A stretch of 64,000 nucleotides of DNA from Marasmius tenuissimus (GCA_029532415.1 JAQOTA010000020.1:124001-188000), one strand, 5' to 3'; positions 1-11,649 are shown, counted from the first letter of the stretch. The notes: generated by a model not told the origin, from the letters alone. Program-made: numbers and translations.

Positions 1-799
1 CCAAAGGGCTTGGAATTTACGCGATAAGTGGCATTTTTCAAGCGAGTAATAGGAAGGCCAGTCACCTCGAGTCCGCAGTAGTTCCCGTCATTTGGCCCCC
101 GGAATCATGCGAAGTGGGTATCTGAGACCTAGATGTAGGCGTAGAGCTGTGAGCCGTCGAGATGAAACAATATAGAAGCCAAATTTGATTGGCAGTACTG
201 CCTACCTTGACATTGTCGGTACGCCTCCTACATCCGTCATAATGTTACTGAGGACACTGGAATCACTGATGTCTTCAAGGAGATCTCTATACATAGCTTG
301 AACCTGGAAACATCAGATCGAGGTAATTGGAATGGGCAATAGCTTACGCACAGCGTGTGAGGAACAGTAATGCCAGCCACGAGCTCGATAGATCTGGTCT
401 TTTGTCAATCAGGCAGTAATAACCACATACTAGCGAAAGCCACCTTGTAATTGAGGCCGCCGAGTCCATTGATTGCTGTACTGGGTTCCCGGCTTGTGGA
501 CTGCCTGTAGCTTGTTCCACCGGGATTTGAGTCGAGATCGCTTGTACGTTAGAACCGACATATACGAGCTTGAAATTGAGTGGTGTGCATTACGGGCGAG
601 TGATGTTCCTGTTTACATCGATGCTTTGAGTGGTAGTAATGTTTTTGGGCAGTGTGGGCGAGGGTTCAATGAAGACAGCCGCTCCGACCCCGAGATGCGT
701 GTAACAAAAGGCTGGCAGCAAGAGACTGGAGCACGATCGAGTCCGTATACATCAGTCAGATGGACGAGGAGAAAAGAAGTACATGGTTCTACAACGCAT
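1..799 (-). pseudogene. L0: long-form single-pass membrane protein, 5' part, with a nonsense codon
   Basis: This is the 5' two-thirds of a long-form array gene that runs off the left edge. Exons by splice signals are 783-799, 444-725, 348-393, 206-303 and 66-146, with the next intron open at the edge. The 17-nt first exon, the 282-nt ectodomain exon and the 46-nt third exon match the sizes in L1-L4. The frame encodes a hydrophobic leader, then the same beta-rich outer domain (FIEPSPTLPKNI aligns with FSIDPSTSFPTKI of L4). A TAA at 590-592 interrupts that domain at about residue 50, while all later exons stay in frame. I therefore call it a nonsense copy rather than non-coding DNA. The membrane helix and tail would lie outside the window. 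Start chosen because its distance to the CATATAGC element matches the other L genes. Confidence 0.7.
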
Positions 800-865
800 T
801 GTCGAGGCGGGTAGGTATGAGGGAAAACAAGGATCGTCTTCTTCTTGACAGATGAAGTTTGAACA

Positions 866-873
866 CATATAGC
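866..873 (-). promoter_or_regulatory. CATATAGC core-promoter-like element of L0
   Basis: CATATAGC as read on the plus strand (GCTATATG in gene orientation) lies 67 bp before the L0 start codon. The same element recurs 73-80 bp before L1, L2 and L4, and a variant before L3. It looks like a TATA-type box. The role is inferred from conserved position. Confidence 0.5.
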
Positions 874-1293
874 TGTGTTGCTGTACTGACACCCATTCCG
901 CATCCGGAGATGTTGTAGACGCTGACTCCATCGCACGTGGTCTCCTTTGTTCCAACAAAACAGCTTGATACACCCATACCAATTGCAAAGTCCGCGAGAC
1001 AGCCATTGTGATCTGCGATCAGCACTCGTCACACTCGTTTGACAGCAACTCTCGGGAGGGTGTCTCACACGGTCAAAATGGCAACCGAGTTGGCCGGTAG
1101 CATGAGAATATCAGACTCGAGATCAAAGATACATCTATTATGAAGTAGCATATAGGTTACACTCGTATCATTCAACTTCTTTCATAAGTTCCCTGACCGC
1201 CCGCGTTCCCTCTGGCAATTACATATCGCTCAATCCATCACCTCCCCTCATACGAGGCGACTTGAAAGCGCCCACCAGAGCTATTGATCAGAA

Positions 1294-2158
1294 TCATGAT
1301 TTCTCCCCGACGCCCACGGCTTTCTCGTTCCATCCGTACCCGAAGTCCTTGTTATCATCGTAAACCTGGTTCGTCTCGGGCTTTGGAGCAATTGTCGTAT
1401 CTTGTCGGTATTTCTCAAGACTCGTAGCCGTGTCTCGCGCTCGCCGCTGACGGCGAAGGAATAGAATCACGAGAATCAATAGAAGGAGTCCAACGACGCC
1501 ACCTAAAACGCCACCGATGATTTCTCCTTTGTGATCGTTGCCGGTTGTTACCCTATTCAAATAATAATTGGTTAGGTTTCCTTCACCTTGACAGGGAAAG
1601 ACAAGGTAGCTCACGGTGTTCCAGTTGCTGAGGGTGAAGGAGGTTCACTGGTGCCTGAAGTACGGACAGTTGAGAAGGTGATTGAGGAAGATCCTGGACT
1701 GTGCTGCAGAGTACCGGTCGTAATTGGTTGAGGCGCAGTTGTGTAGTTCCTTGAGGTTGCTGACGTGAAGACTGGCGGAGAGGTCTCACTATGCAGCCCA
1801 CTCCGCTCGATCCGCGCCGAGGCTTCACAATGTGCTGTTCTAGGTTTCTGACTCAACGTTCCTGCGTCAAAGACTTACGAAAAAAGACTTACTCTCTAGC
1901 TAGGCCCTCCAACCTGACAGTATTTCGAGCAGTGTTGCCTGTAGCACCCGATCTTGCGATTGCCTGGTCATTGCATGACGCCTGAGAGTCACTCAAGGCT
2001 ACATTAGGGGAATGATCCAGGGGATCCCTTGGGGTTACACCAAACGGTTGAGAAGGATAATTCACCCAGTTGCTGGCGTCCTGCAAAATGGCGCCTCGGA
2101 CGGAAACCAAAGAGAGCAATGATGCCGTACTTTGAAAAGCGAACAGCGGTTTCAGCAT
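1294..2158 (-). CDS. S0: short-form single-pass membrane protein
   Basis: Exons 1893-2158, 1615-1839 and 1294-1552 give 249 codons before the stop. The product begins with a hydrophobic leader (MLKPLFAFQSTASLLSLVS...), then an extracellular part and a Ser/Thr/Pro-rich linker. One membrane helix follows (IIGGVLGGVVGLLLLILVI, about residues 170-190), then a basic LRRQRR stop-transfer and a short cytosolic tail ending DFGYGWNEKAVGVGEKS. S2 and S3 share the helix, the basic stretch and the GYGWNEK tail. The outer domain is shorter and more diverged than in S3. It lies 495 bp upstream of L0 in gene order, the same pairing as L1/S1, L2/S2 and L4/S3. Function unknown; a cell-surface sensor is an inference from topology. 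Confidence 0.75.
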
Positions 2159-4544
2159 AGTCTGTACAGCGTGAACCGAGCACGGGGCAACACTTACATG
2201 ACCCTGGGATACATGCTAGACGCTGGAATTAAAAGTTCTGGATGAGTAGAGCAAGACCAGCCCGACCTAGCAAGTAGTGTAGTAGTTAAGATCATGTCTT
2301 TCGCGAAAACGTATTGTAGCCCCTTTACATGACACACAGCCTTGCACTTGGTTTGAACACTGATGCCATCTGCATCGGTGGTAGGTGTACTGCAGTAGCT
2401 ATGTTACGCGATAATAATCATATGCTCGAGATGAAGGAGCCCGTACCCCAATCCTCAGAGTTGATGAATTGGGATATACGACGTCTTGTCTCAGTTCCGG
2501 ATGGAATATGCGACAAAAAGCGACCTACACAGCGTCATGCATTCAGAACCCATTGACTTAGTATCCCGCAAGGGTCATCGCCTGGGTCTACTCCACGAGT
2601 CATCCTATTGTCAATGTCTCTGACACGAGCATACATACCAGCTCCTCGGCGTGGTCTGTAGACAGAAATGAGTTGAAGCATCGGGTGTAGCTGTCAAGCT
2701 GACCTGCCCTCAAGCGTGTCCGGCCGGCCGGCCAATTGGCGGACCCTGGACTCCGATATCAGTGCTCTATCTTTTTTTTTTTCCTCTTCGCCTCCATCAC
2801 CCCTAGAATCTTGTACTCGTCTTTCCTCTTTGTTTCTCCTTCTGGTCAGATTCATGGTGAGCAGCATCAAAATGTCGTATCTTACTCTCCTTTCTGATCC
2901 TAGAGCACTTGTTACCAGCATAATGTCTCTGGTGTGATATCGCAAGGTCGAACGAAGGGATTCAGAAGGATATGGCATGGGTCCCTCGGTGCGCTCTCAA
3001 CGCTAAGCCAGATACGTGTCCCATCGCTCGCGTTCAACTGAACCCCATCACTGATATTATCGCCTCACCTGCAGCAGCCATGCTCACGAATGAACCATCG
3101 TGTCTTCGGCATTATCAACACTAGAACATCCAGAAACCTGGTATAGGCTGTGTATGGCAACTTTGCATGTCCTTGGTGCGTTTTACGTGTCACCTACACC
3201 CATATCCCGGGAGCTAACGAGGGCTGTTTCTTGTAAGTAGCCAACGTTTGTGAAGTTCTATCCCCTGGCCGCACAACCTACTAGACGCTTCTAGAAGTCT
3301 CAAACGGAATAGACACAGAGCCATTATCAGATGTCGTTTATTTTTGTGTGCTACCTCGGACCATGAACGCGAGTCTGGGTTCCGCCTTATTTGATGTTCA
3401 TCAGCAAACACTGCGCCTTGCTGAGATGTGATCGATGTGTCATATGTGTGTGCTGTATGGACGGCTGAGCTCGCTGGTCTTCATCCTTGTCTGCCATCGC
3501 CACATTGACTGACAACAGTCTTGCTACGGGTCTATTGGAATCTACCTATCGTTCATATTGTTCGAGGTGAACCAAAGCTGTTGCGTTCGAATTTGTTGAC
3601 GCCGATATCCACCGTTTTAGTATCCACGCCTGGTGTTTCTCAAATTGCCCAGATGACTGTCACGATCACCCTCCTGCTCGAAATCTACACGTTCAGCCGC
3701 GCCCGTAGTCGAGGGGAATGGGCTATGTATTCATCTAAGCCCACGAGCGTTCGTATGCCCGACTCAGCACTCTCATGTTACCTTATGCTCAATGCCGATT
3801 ACTTACATCTCAACCCCTGCATTTGTCTCATGATTACGATATATACTGGCATATTCCATGAAAGAGATGCCCAATCGATACCTTTTGTACATGTACGGCC
3901 TGTATCATATCGCCTCGCTTGTTTGATTGTACGGTTTTTACCCCCCGGCTTGTTTCTCCTGATTACACGAGCTCTCCAGAAGCTGTGAGCACTCGTGAAC
4001 GACCGGGCGATTTCTTACATGGTCGTCTAAGTCTGACTGGCCTAGATCGAGATAGGGTGTAGGATGTGACTCTGGCACCATATTCTCTCTTTTCCTCGCG
4101 GGTCTTGAGTATTTTATCTTCCCATCTCTTCGTCCCGGCATGTAGGCATCTGCTAAGCCTGGGATTCGAGTTAGTCAATCATCCGATATGAACAAAAGGT
4201 GAGCAAAGAGGGTAGCAAAGAGAATAGGGGATCGAGTGGCTACGCAAGTCCCCGGTTTCCACCCGCCTTGTGGCACCCGCAACGTGTCGTGAGCTCGGGA
4301 GTTCAAGTAAGGCGGTGGCTAAGGGGACAATTTGAAATGGAGCAGATTGATATTTTCGAATCATGATTTAGGGCTACTTCTACATATACGAATAGAATAC
4401 AAACGGATTTATGCTATAAAAGCTCAGTTTTGGCTCCACGACCCGTGAAAATAGTCGTCTGGAATTAGCACGTCCAACTTATCGTGCCTAAAGGTCGGTT
4501 CATCAGCCAACGAGATAACAAGAAGGTTCAATAACGGAAATTCC
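2159..4544. other. Gene-poor spacer with array-linked repeat block
   Basis: No convincing gene. Open frames here lack coding character or start only at TTG/CTG. At 2700-3000 a block resembles those at 43.1, 53.8 and 61.7 kb: GACCTGCCCTCAAG, a GGCCGGCCGGCC tract at 2722-2733, a T/C-rich stretch, and further on CGAACGAAGGGATTC plus GATATGGCATGGG. The rest has no structure I recognise. Confidence 0.5.
2700..3000. repeat. Intergenic block repeated at 43.1, 53.8 and 61.7 kb
   Basis: Direct comparison by eye shows shared words in the same order at 2700-3000, 43100-43350 and 53745-53990, and more weakly at 61650-61900. All four lie beyond the 5' side of an S gene. This says the duplicated unit is larger than the L and S genes themselves. 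Confidence 0.6.
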
Positions 4545-7145
4545 TCACGTATCCTTCAGATGAGCTAACACGGCCTCCTTTGTCCAGAGTTGCTCGGCGT
4601 TTACTGTGCAATGAGCACAAGTCCAGCGCCTTCTCTCATCTTTCAGCTGGAGGGCCTCAACTTCTTCTCGATCTAGGATTTGGAATAATGGATTGTGCCG
4701 CCCTTGGTCTTCTATTTCTGTCATTGGTCTGGAGCCCGGGATAAGATGGCCTTCAGCGAGTTCATGTGGGACCTATAGCCAAACGAACGGTCAGCTACAA
4801 ATATCGATATGAAAGACGTCAACTCACGCATTCTCGCCACGTCCCAATAAACTCTTCAACCTCGTCTTTAGCGGTACACTCCAAGCACCGATACCAGTCC
4901 CCCTTTGCATCCATTTCGTCTCCTGTCACATCATACAGTCTTTCGCCGTTCAAGCTAGCCCAAACAAGCCCAGCGGCGGAATAGCTGTGGAAGAAAGTCA
5001 CACTCCATCCACCAATCTGTTCCCAGAAATTTTTCGCCTCACGGCTTAAGAGACACGGACCCCTAAGATGCCACAGGAAGTCGGACATCGATGCACAGAC
5101 AGTCTTGCAATTCCAGCAAAATATCTGCACGGTAGCTAGATCCCGCACAATATGCCCCGGCTCAAATTCCGGTCGTTCAGCGTCTGAGTCGAGCAGCCAT
5201 TTGGAGAAGACTTCGTCTCTGCTTGACTTCTTTTGACGGCGATTATATGCGATGATGCCTTCCACGAACATGTTTTGGATAAACCCAATCTCCTCGGCGT
5301 AATCCTCGTCGGTGATTGCGTCCTGAATCATAACGGGGGTGACCTCTATGTTCTCCGGCAGACCGATGAGTCTCCTCATTGACGGTAAACACCAAATGGT
5401 CTGGACGGAAGGTAAACCGTTTAGTCGCCACTCGAGCGGCGTGAACGTTCTTATACGAAAAGTAGCGTTCAGAGATGAGATTGCACCTCGAGGTCACCAT
5501 GGTTGCTATAGGGGGCGATAGTTCCCCAGCGTGAAGGCGAGCTAAGTATCTGAGACCGCGATAGTCCCAAATCATTGGGGGAAGTATGGTTTTGAGTTTT
5601 TTCCAGGCTACACGCGACGTCAGGATGAAATTGGATCAGGGTTTGGGGGTACGCCACTCACAGCGCTCGGTTAATGGCTTGGCCTCGTAAACTTCCTCCA
5701 TCCATTTGATGGGATCGATGTCTTCATCCGCATGTCCCATTTCGCGGAGGCGAGCTCCAATACTAGCCATATCCCATATCTTTAGAGGGACTCGTCCTCG
5801 ACAAGACAAAGAAGATGACCTACGCAGTGAACCTCTCTTCCCTCGTTGACTCCTTGTTTTTGAAACGCTGATAACGGTTGTTTGCAACCCAGTCCCAACA
5901 CAGGCGTGCATGCTGATCCCAAGCGACAGTGAACAACAAAGCAACACAGGTATCAAGGGAAATGCTTACGACATTGAGTCGGACCAGATACGCCTTCCTC
6001 TCTTCCACGTACGTGTCTACCTCTCTTGGATTTCTGCATACCGAGAGATGTGTGAGTACCCTCTCAATCTGCTCCTTGTCGTAGTATTGGGTGTTATTCG
6101 CTCTCCCGCCCCCTGTGGTGATAGGAGATATGAGTACAACGTTGACAGGGAGTACTCTGTACATACCTCTTGTGTGTTCAACCAGCTCTAAAACCCCTTT
6201 GTCTTCGTCCGGATAAAAGCTCTTGAAACGTCCTTTACTGATACCACTGTTAACGGAAAGACACCAGGTGAGTCGGCCATCGCGCAAACAGAAGGGGAAG
6301 GTAACAAACTTGGCTTGGATGCAGACGAAGCAAACCCTCTTCATCAAGATAAAATCGATGCGCTGGACTCCTTTCGTCCCACAAAACTACCATGACCACA
6401 AAGTTAGTAAGAGTCAAGGAGGTGTCATGTAAAGAGCCTCAGACCTGGCATTTCGTATTCCCAAACAACAGCTTCGCCCACTCGACTTCGGTCATATTTT
6501 CCCATGGTTCCGGGACATCGCACGACTGACGGGCTTGAACCCAGATGAACATGGTCTCGGGCGATAAGAGTGTGGCATTGAAAGCCCGGTTTACCCGAGT
6601 GAGAGACACCAGAGCTTTCGGGTTCAAATGTCCAAATATCTGAGGATGATGTGTAAGGGTTTGGACAAAGAGATGGGGCATTATAGAACACCGACAGTGT
6701 ATAGGACGTCGAGAGGAAGGGTCAGTAGCATGCCGAGCTTATTGGTATTCGTTCTCTTGTGGCAGGTCCTCGACCGTTTTGTGTCCACTTGGGGGGCCGT
6801 TAGGTCGTCTAGAAAGGCACTCATTCAGTATCGTTCGAGTCAACTATAGATGACATGAATCGGCACTCACCGGATTCCTCATCTCTAGTCCTCTTTGGGC
6901 CCTTGCCATTTTGTAACCTCTTGTTTGCTCCTTCCCCCGCCTCCTCGACGCCGACCGAATCATCCGTCAACCTTGTGGTAGGTCGTGTTCTCAACCTTGT
7001 GGATCGTCGTGGGACGGTATGACTATTTTGACTCGTCGTCGTGTTTGAGTGAGGGTTGTAGGCTTGCTGATCGTACAAAGTTGAAGAGGGGTGTCCAAGA
7101 AAGGGTGGGTGGTGGTGGTGGTTATGAACCTACCCGAATGGACAT
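4545..7145 (-). CDS. F-box protein with Cys-pair zinc-binding motifs
   Basis: Eleven exons (7134-7145, 6871-7066, 6696-6808, 6445-6639, 6167-6386, 5970-6112, 5824-5912, 5662-5762, 5487-5607, 4828-5449, 4545-4772) sum to 2040 nt, 679 residues. After a basic, low-complexity N-terminus, an F-box follows at about residues 97-135 (LPLDVLYTIFGHLNPKALVS). Next comes the CQFCG...CFVC pair typical of Agaricomycete F-box proteins of this type. The C-terminal region has FCWNCKTVC, WYRCLEC and RWTCAHC. F-box proteins recruit substrates to SCF ubiquitin ligases (family knowledge); the substrate is unknown. The 12-nt first exon and the 37-nt intron 5450-5486 are the weakest parts. The intron 6113-6166 is a multiple of three and could be retained. 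Confidence 0.82.
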
Positions 7146-7164
7146 CTATTGTTCCCAATCAACC

Positions 7165-7485
7165 ATCTTGCACTGCGGGCATTTTGATGACCAGTAGGAC
7201 ATGACGTGCTTGTGTCCACACGGCGGGATTTTTGATGTCAACTCATGCTTTATAGTGTGATGTCAACATGGTTGTCAACTCGTTCTCCACTCAGAAATTG
7301 AATGGGACCAGGGTAAACCTCACCAAAAAACAAGTGGAAAACGAGTTGACAACCATGTTGACATCACACTACAAAGCATGAGTTGACATCAAAAATCCCG
7401 CCGTGCCAGTAGGGTATAACAGCATCTGGTCTTTTAAAGGACCTCTGTGACCGAAAACAAAGGATTGATGGCATGTTTTTCCCCC
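7165..7485. repeat. Repeat copy interrupted by a foldback insertion; inverted partner at 8490-8625
   Basis: Sequence either side of the 7219-7405 insertion (CACTGCGGGCATTTTGATGA on the left, ATAACAGCATCTGGTCTT on the right) is found uninterrupted and inverted at about 8490-8625. The two copies point at each other across about 1 kb. They may be the ends of one larger element or two scattered copies. Confidence 0.75.
7219..7405. mobile_element. 187-bp foldback (MITE-like) element with 3-bp target duplication
   Basis: The element is almost wholly palindromic. Arms 7219-7292 and 7332-7405 are about 74 bp each with only a few mismatches around a loop of about 39 bp. Ends read CACGGCGGG...CCCGCCGTG. 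CCA occurs directly on both sides (7216-7218 and 7406-7408). The related copy at 8565-8567 shows the site with a single CCA, so insertion with a 3-bp duplication is visible. Such lengths are known for CACTA- and Harbinger-type elements; the CAC terminus leans toward CACTA. It carries no gene. Confidence 0.9.
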
Positions 7486-9349
7486 TTTGATTTTGTTTTA
7501 TTAACATGATTCCGGGGTCTCTCTCCGATGAAGTGTCAGTTCTCGGAGCGGACGGTCCACAATACTGAGAGCGTTTGGGGAGTACAAGTCACCTGGGTGT
7601 CCGAATCATCCGAGCATCCGGGTCAAATTCCGCAAAGTCTGAGCCAGACCATAGACAGTGACAGGAGGTAATCTGAGCCTTGAGGTGTTCCTACAACTTC
7701 CTAGACACTATTTATGCTCAAATGACATTGAAAAATGATCGTATCCCATTGTTAGGTAGTTAGTAGAATTCAAAAAGATACCATGAGGGCCGCCAAAGGG
7801 CCGCAGAACGCATAAACCTCTATTCTTCCGAAGGTATTAGTCATTAACACCCCCACTATATCAAAGATATCAGCACTTACCAGCTCAGTGAGAGCTTCAA
7901 CTAGAGTTCTGTGGCGGAGAATGCTGAGTGGGATTGACAGAATCTGGAAAGGTCGAGACTGAAGTTGTGCATGGGTGATATACACGTGACTATCACCAAG
8001 TATATTAGAATATTTCTCACGATGCCGCGACGCGTCGTTCCTCCAACGTCCATCGTGATTCGTGACGCATTCAAGAATCAACAACATTGAAGTGACACTG
8101 ACGTTCAACATCCCACTGTCCATCGAAACCAATACTACAATTTCTGTGATTTATCCGTCAAAATCTCCCGGTATCTCAAGGCTCGAAGCTGTGCGTAAGC
8201 TCAAGCGCTCACAACTCACAAGGACGCCAATCTCATTCTTGAGATATTTACCCGTACAGAGATATAAGGTTTTCCCTGCATTCTGTGGGTCGTGAATGTT
8301 TTTTTGTGGATCATGAAGTCTTTTGAAGTCTTGAACAGGCAAAATGCCTCAAAGAGCAAAATTAAGTAACTTGTACCAGCCTGCCATGTGTTGATGGGCG
8401 CTCAGCGCTCAGATGGTATGACTTGAATGAGTCAGTCGACGCCCAGACGGCTCGGGCTCCTGGGCTCCGGGACTCTCTCACAATACTGGATGAAAAATAC
8501 CATATCTATTCTTTGTTTTTGGTCACAGTGGTCCTGCACAAGACCAGATGCTGTTATGCCCTACTGGACACAAGCACGTCATGTCCCACTGGTCATCAAA
8601 ATGCCCGCAGTGTTGTCACCTAGGACATGTGATATTCAACAATACCCACGCCTGGACCTGCTTAGACAGTCGACTCGTGCTGTTCATGATAGTTTTTGGT
8701 CCAGTGTCTAAAAAGCAACCACGATGTCGGATCGCCGGAAAGGACCACATTGTACGCCCGCCCAAAAGGGAAAGTCTCCCAAATTCACGTGTCTGGCATT
8801 GTCTTTCCGTCTGCCCACTTTGTATTAAGAGGGTCCAGCTGAACCTTCGAACACGTATCAGGTTTAATCCAACCCGGAGAGAAAATCGAACCACCTGCCT
8901 TCCATCGACCGAGATGGAGCTAACGTCGAACCCCTTCATGTTTTACCGCCCTAAAACTAAGCTTAGCTAACAGTAAAAGTCGATACACTTGAACTAGATA
9001 AAAAAACAGGTCAGTGACAACTCTGGCTCGTAGAGAACACAGTTGACCCACTGTCATGGTTACGAATGTTGACCGAACGTGCGACTGAACATAAAATTGA
9101 ACAACGAAGATATTCAAAATGATGCTTCTGACCCACGAATACTGTCTCTATCGCCATATTTCCGCGACATAACTCGTGTTCAGCTACTATGGTTGGTCGG
9201 GAAGATCACATCTAAGATGTTGGGGCTTGGTTAGCCGGAAGTGAGCAATCTCAAAGTACCTAAACTTAACTCCAGGCTACTTCAAGTTCTAAATCGGCCT
9301 CTTGAAGGAAAACCCAAAAACACAAGCGGAGATCATGGTGGCTGGAGGC
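7486..9349. other. Gene-poor stretch between repeats
   Basis: No gene I can support. Minus-strand frames at 7770-8132 (with a good GTAAGT donor after ...TLVEALTEL) and 8151-8342 could be exons of an unknown gene, but I could not join them convincingly. The inverted partner repeat sits at 8490-8625. Confidence 0.35.
8490..8625. repeat. Uninterrupted inverted copy of the 7165-7485 repeat (empty site)
   Basis: The reverse complement matches 7165-7215 joined directly to 7409-7485, with GTGTCCAGTAGGG across the junction. It is the pre-insertion state of the foldback element. Confidence 0.85.
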
Positions 9350-9690
9350 ACCACTGGCACAGCCTAGATTAGGCCGGCCGAAACTAGAATATAAACACCA
9401 GGTGAAAGTTAGCCGAAAGGCGCCGCATGTGCTGCAAGACAGGTGCCGATTCGACTGAGAGTAATGTCGGAGATCGGCATGCAGAAGTGAGAACCTTCCG
9501 GAACCAAAAAGACGGCCGAATGGACGGCCGAAAGGCTCAACATATTCAGACGAAAGGAAGATGTAGCGGGAGACAAAAGGGCCGACAATTGGCATGCCGC
9601 AACACGAGGCATCTTCTTGCAGCAAGGTCATCCCTTTGTTACCCAATGCACGAGGTTTTCGTTGGTCAGTTCGCAATACACGATCCTTAC
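9350..9690 (-). repeat. Dispersed non-coding repeat, copy 1 (copy 2 at 40055-40400)
   Basis: The reverse complement begins TATTGCGAACTGACCA and ends CTAATCTAGGCTGTGCCAG. Both words and the spacing of about 330 bp recur at 40055-40400 in plus orientation, with diverged sequence between. Neither copy codes for a protein. It is probably a short, old transposable element. Confidence 0.75.
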
Positions 9691-9699
9691 TTGATGACA

Positions 9700-11002
9700 G
9701 GGTAATCCACGTGGAGCGCTCGAGCAGTGAAAGGGTAATCTCGCGCGATGATTGAGCAGTGAATACATGTACAAGTCAACCTCATACCTCCCAATAATAG
9801 TTTATAGCGTTAAGGATAGCGACGATGAGAGACTATGGGTAAAGGAAAGAGATACAATTTCGAATGGCAGACTAACGGATGAGATAGAAGTCGTGATCGC
9901 GGAATCACTGTTGTAATGTAACTCGGACACCGTCGTTGGTACGCTTGCGTGCTCAACGAGTATCGTTTTGGCCAAACGAGCTGCCCGCTGTGTTCATCTG
10001 AGTACCAACTAACCACTTCCGATGTGCCGTCATACCCAGAAGATGCGAGGAGCTGGAAGACAGATGAGCGTACAAGTGCAGCATCTGTCGAGTCGATTAT
10101 TGACCCTTCTACGAGCAAAAGCTGTCAAAGCCGACCTAATACGTCGAAGACAATCATATCGAAACCATGAACTCAAAGGTTTCCGGCCCACGGCCGCACA
10201 GCACCTTTAGTGCTCGAGGGGGATAATATTCTTGGTAATTCAAAAGTATGATAGGCGGTTACGCACTGAACCGTGAAAAATGCGCTTCCGTATGAGAACG
10301 ATAGATGAGGAGAACGAGGTCGAATGAGCGAGCCTCCGACGCGAGAAAATGGCTTACCTCGTCAGCAAGCCTGGGAAAGTTTGTTCATTCTCCTTGCTTC
10401 CTGCTTCCATCCTCATCAGTGACTCTCCTCCCTCCATCTGCAACCATCCTTGGTTCTGTAGGGTCTGAGTATCCTCCAGTAAGTATTTCTCCTTCTTGAT
10501 CATGCTCTTGATCTCATATCTGAGAAACATCTCATTTATACAGCTGCAAGCCCTTTCTGAGACAAAATCAACTTTTCCTTTCATCAAGACTTGTTTCATC
10601 TTCGATTGGGAGGTACTTGTGAGGTTCAGGAAGGTATCTAGGGTTTTGGTGAGCCTCGAGAACGTCTGTCTGGCCCCTCGAAAACTGACCTTACCTTTCC
10701 AAAAGCCACCTTGGTTATCCTTCCTCTCCTTCATCCTACCGGTTTCGCGACTCCAAGCATCGACGCAAACGAAGACACAACGTTCAGAACAGCATCTCCC
10801 ATTCACCCTGACCGACCTCAAGATCCTTTCTTCCCATCCCCGTCGACTTCAGCATCCGCTCGTCGACGAAACGAAACGGTTACGTCGCTCCTCGCTTGGT
10901 CACCTTCGAATTCAGCTCTCGACCGTCAACGACAACGAGGGGATTCGAATCGTCCGGATCGTTATTCCTCCCATCACCAGCTCTCGACCGAAAACGAAAC
11001 CA
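9700..11002. other. Stretch without a confident gene
   Basis: A minus-strand frame at about 9950-10110 (VFQLLASSGYDG...VVSWYSDEHS) reads like an exon preceded by a GACAG acceptor, but no partner exons were found. From 10300 on, the plus strand may hold 5' exons or leader of the gene at 11003. Confidence 0.3.
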
Positions 11003-11649
11003 ATGGGCACGGCAGCCGTACCAGCGTTCAGCATTAGTTGCTTTTCCGTCAGTGTCGAATCCCCTTATGAATCAACTTATATTGCGGAATCCTTCGATGA
11101 CGAATGTAAGTTCATCTTCAATTCATCAACGGTCGTGTACTCACCTTTATTCTAGATGTCAAACTGTGGCTCAAGACACACGCCGCGATCGAGAAAGGGA
11201 TCTCAACCTCCGAGGGGAAGGGATTCGTATACGTCTTCCGGATTGACGGAGTGGATTTCAGCGACGTCACCGACCTTGACCTCAGCAACACTGTTGCCTA
11301 TAAAGTACGCAGAACCGTGGATCCCGAACGTCGGGAAAGACAGTGGCAGCAACAGTGTCCTTCCCAAAAACATACGTGGTTTCCGCCTGTGCCGGTCAAA
11401 CATTGCCACTACGTCGGTAAGTTTTCTCACTATCGGCGGGATGGGATAACTAACCTCTCTGTAGAACGTTTAGTGCACACTGCGCTGGAGGAGATGTGTG
11501 TATTGAGGCCGCGTAAAGCGTGTTCTGATTGCGGATGTGTTCACCACGAAATCTTTTTGATGTTGGACGTGCCAGGGACCGTCGAGAATGTCATTACACC
11601 ATTGGTTGACGAGGGAGGACGGATCGCCCTGATGGCGGAGGGGAAATGA
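11003..11649 (+). CDS. T5orf172 / GIY-YIG-like domain protein
   Basis: Exons 11003-11105, 11156-11416 and 11465-11649 are joined in frame. The core reads GFVYVFRI...VAYKVRRTVDPERRERQWQQQ, then QCPSQKHTW and ERLVHTALEE, followed by CSDCGCVHHEIF. This is the layout of the T5orf172/MUG113 branch of GIY-YIG-like proteins in fungi: Y-V-F, the Y-K-V-x-R-T turn, and E-R-L-x-H. The family holds nuclease-like DNA-binding domains; activity here is not shown. The residue after YKV is R where the paralogue at 38.6 kb has G. The start is uncertain: ATG 11003 is in frame, but upstream exons in 10.5-11.0 kb are likely. Paralogues lie at 38556-39510 and 37870-38550. Confidence 0.7.

Noticed and set aside
613..1068. 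Minus-strand open frame over the L0 promoter
   Set aside because: It overlaps the first exon and promoter of L0 in another frame. Similar text before L1 reflects promoter conservation, not coding.
3521..3988. 155-codon plus-strand open frame
   Set aside because: No ATG at the start of the frame, no known domain, no splice context; it lies in an array spacer.
7770..8342. Two minus-strand frames between the inverted repeats
   Set aside because: A good donor is present, but the two pieces could not be joined in frame and no domain is seen.
9950..10110. Minus-strand exon-like frame with VVSWYSDEHS
   Set aside because: A possible acceptor precedes it, but no start, further exon or family could be found.
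10354..10821. 155-codon minus-strand frame
   Set aside because: Antisense to the leader of the T5orf172 gene; no domain.
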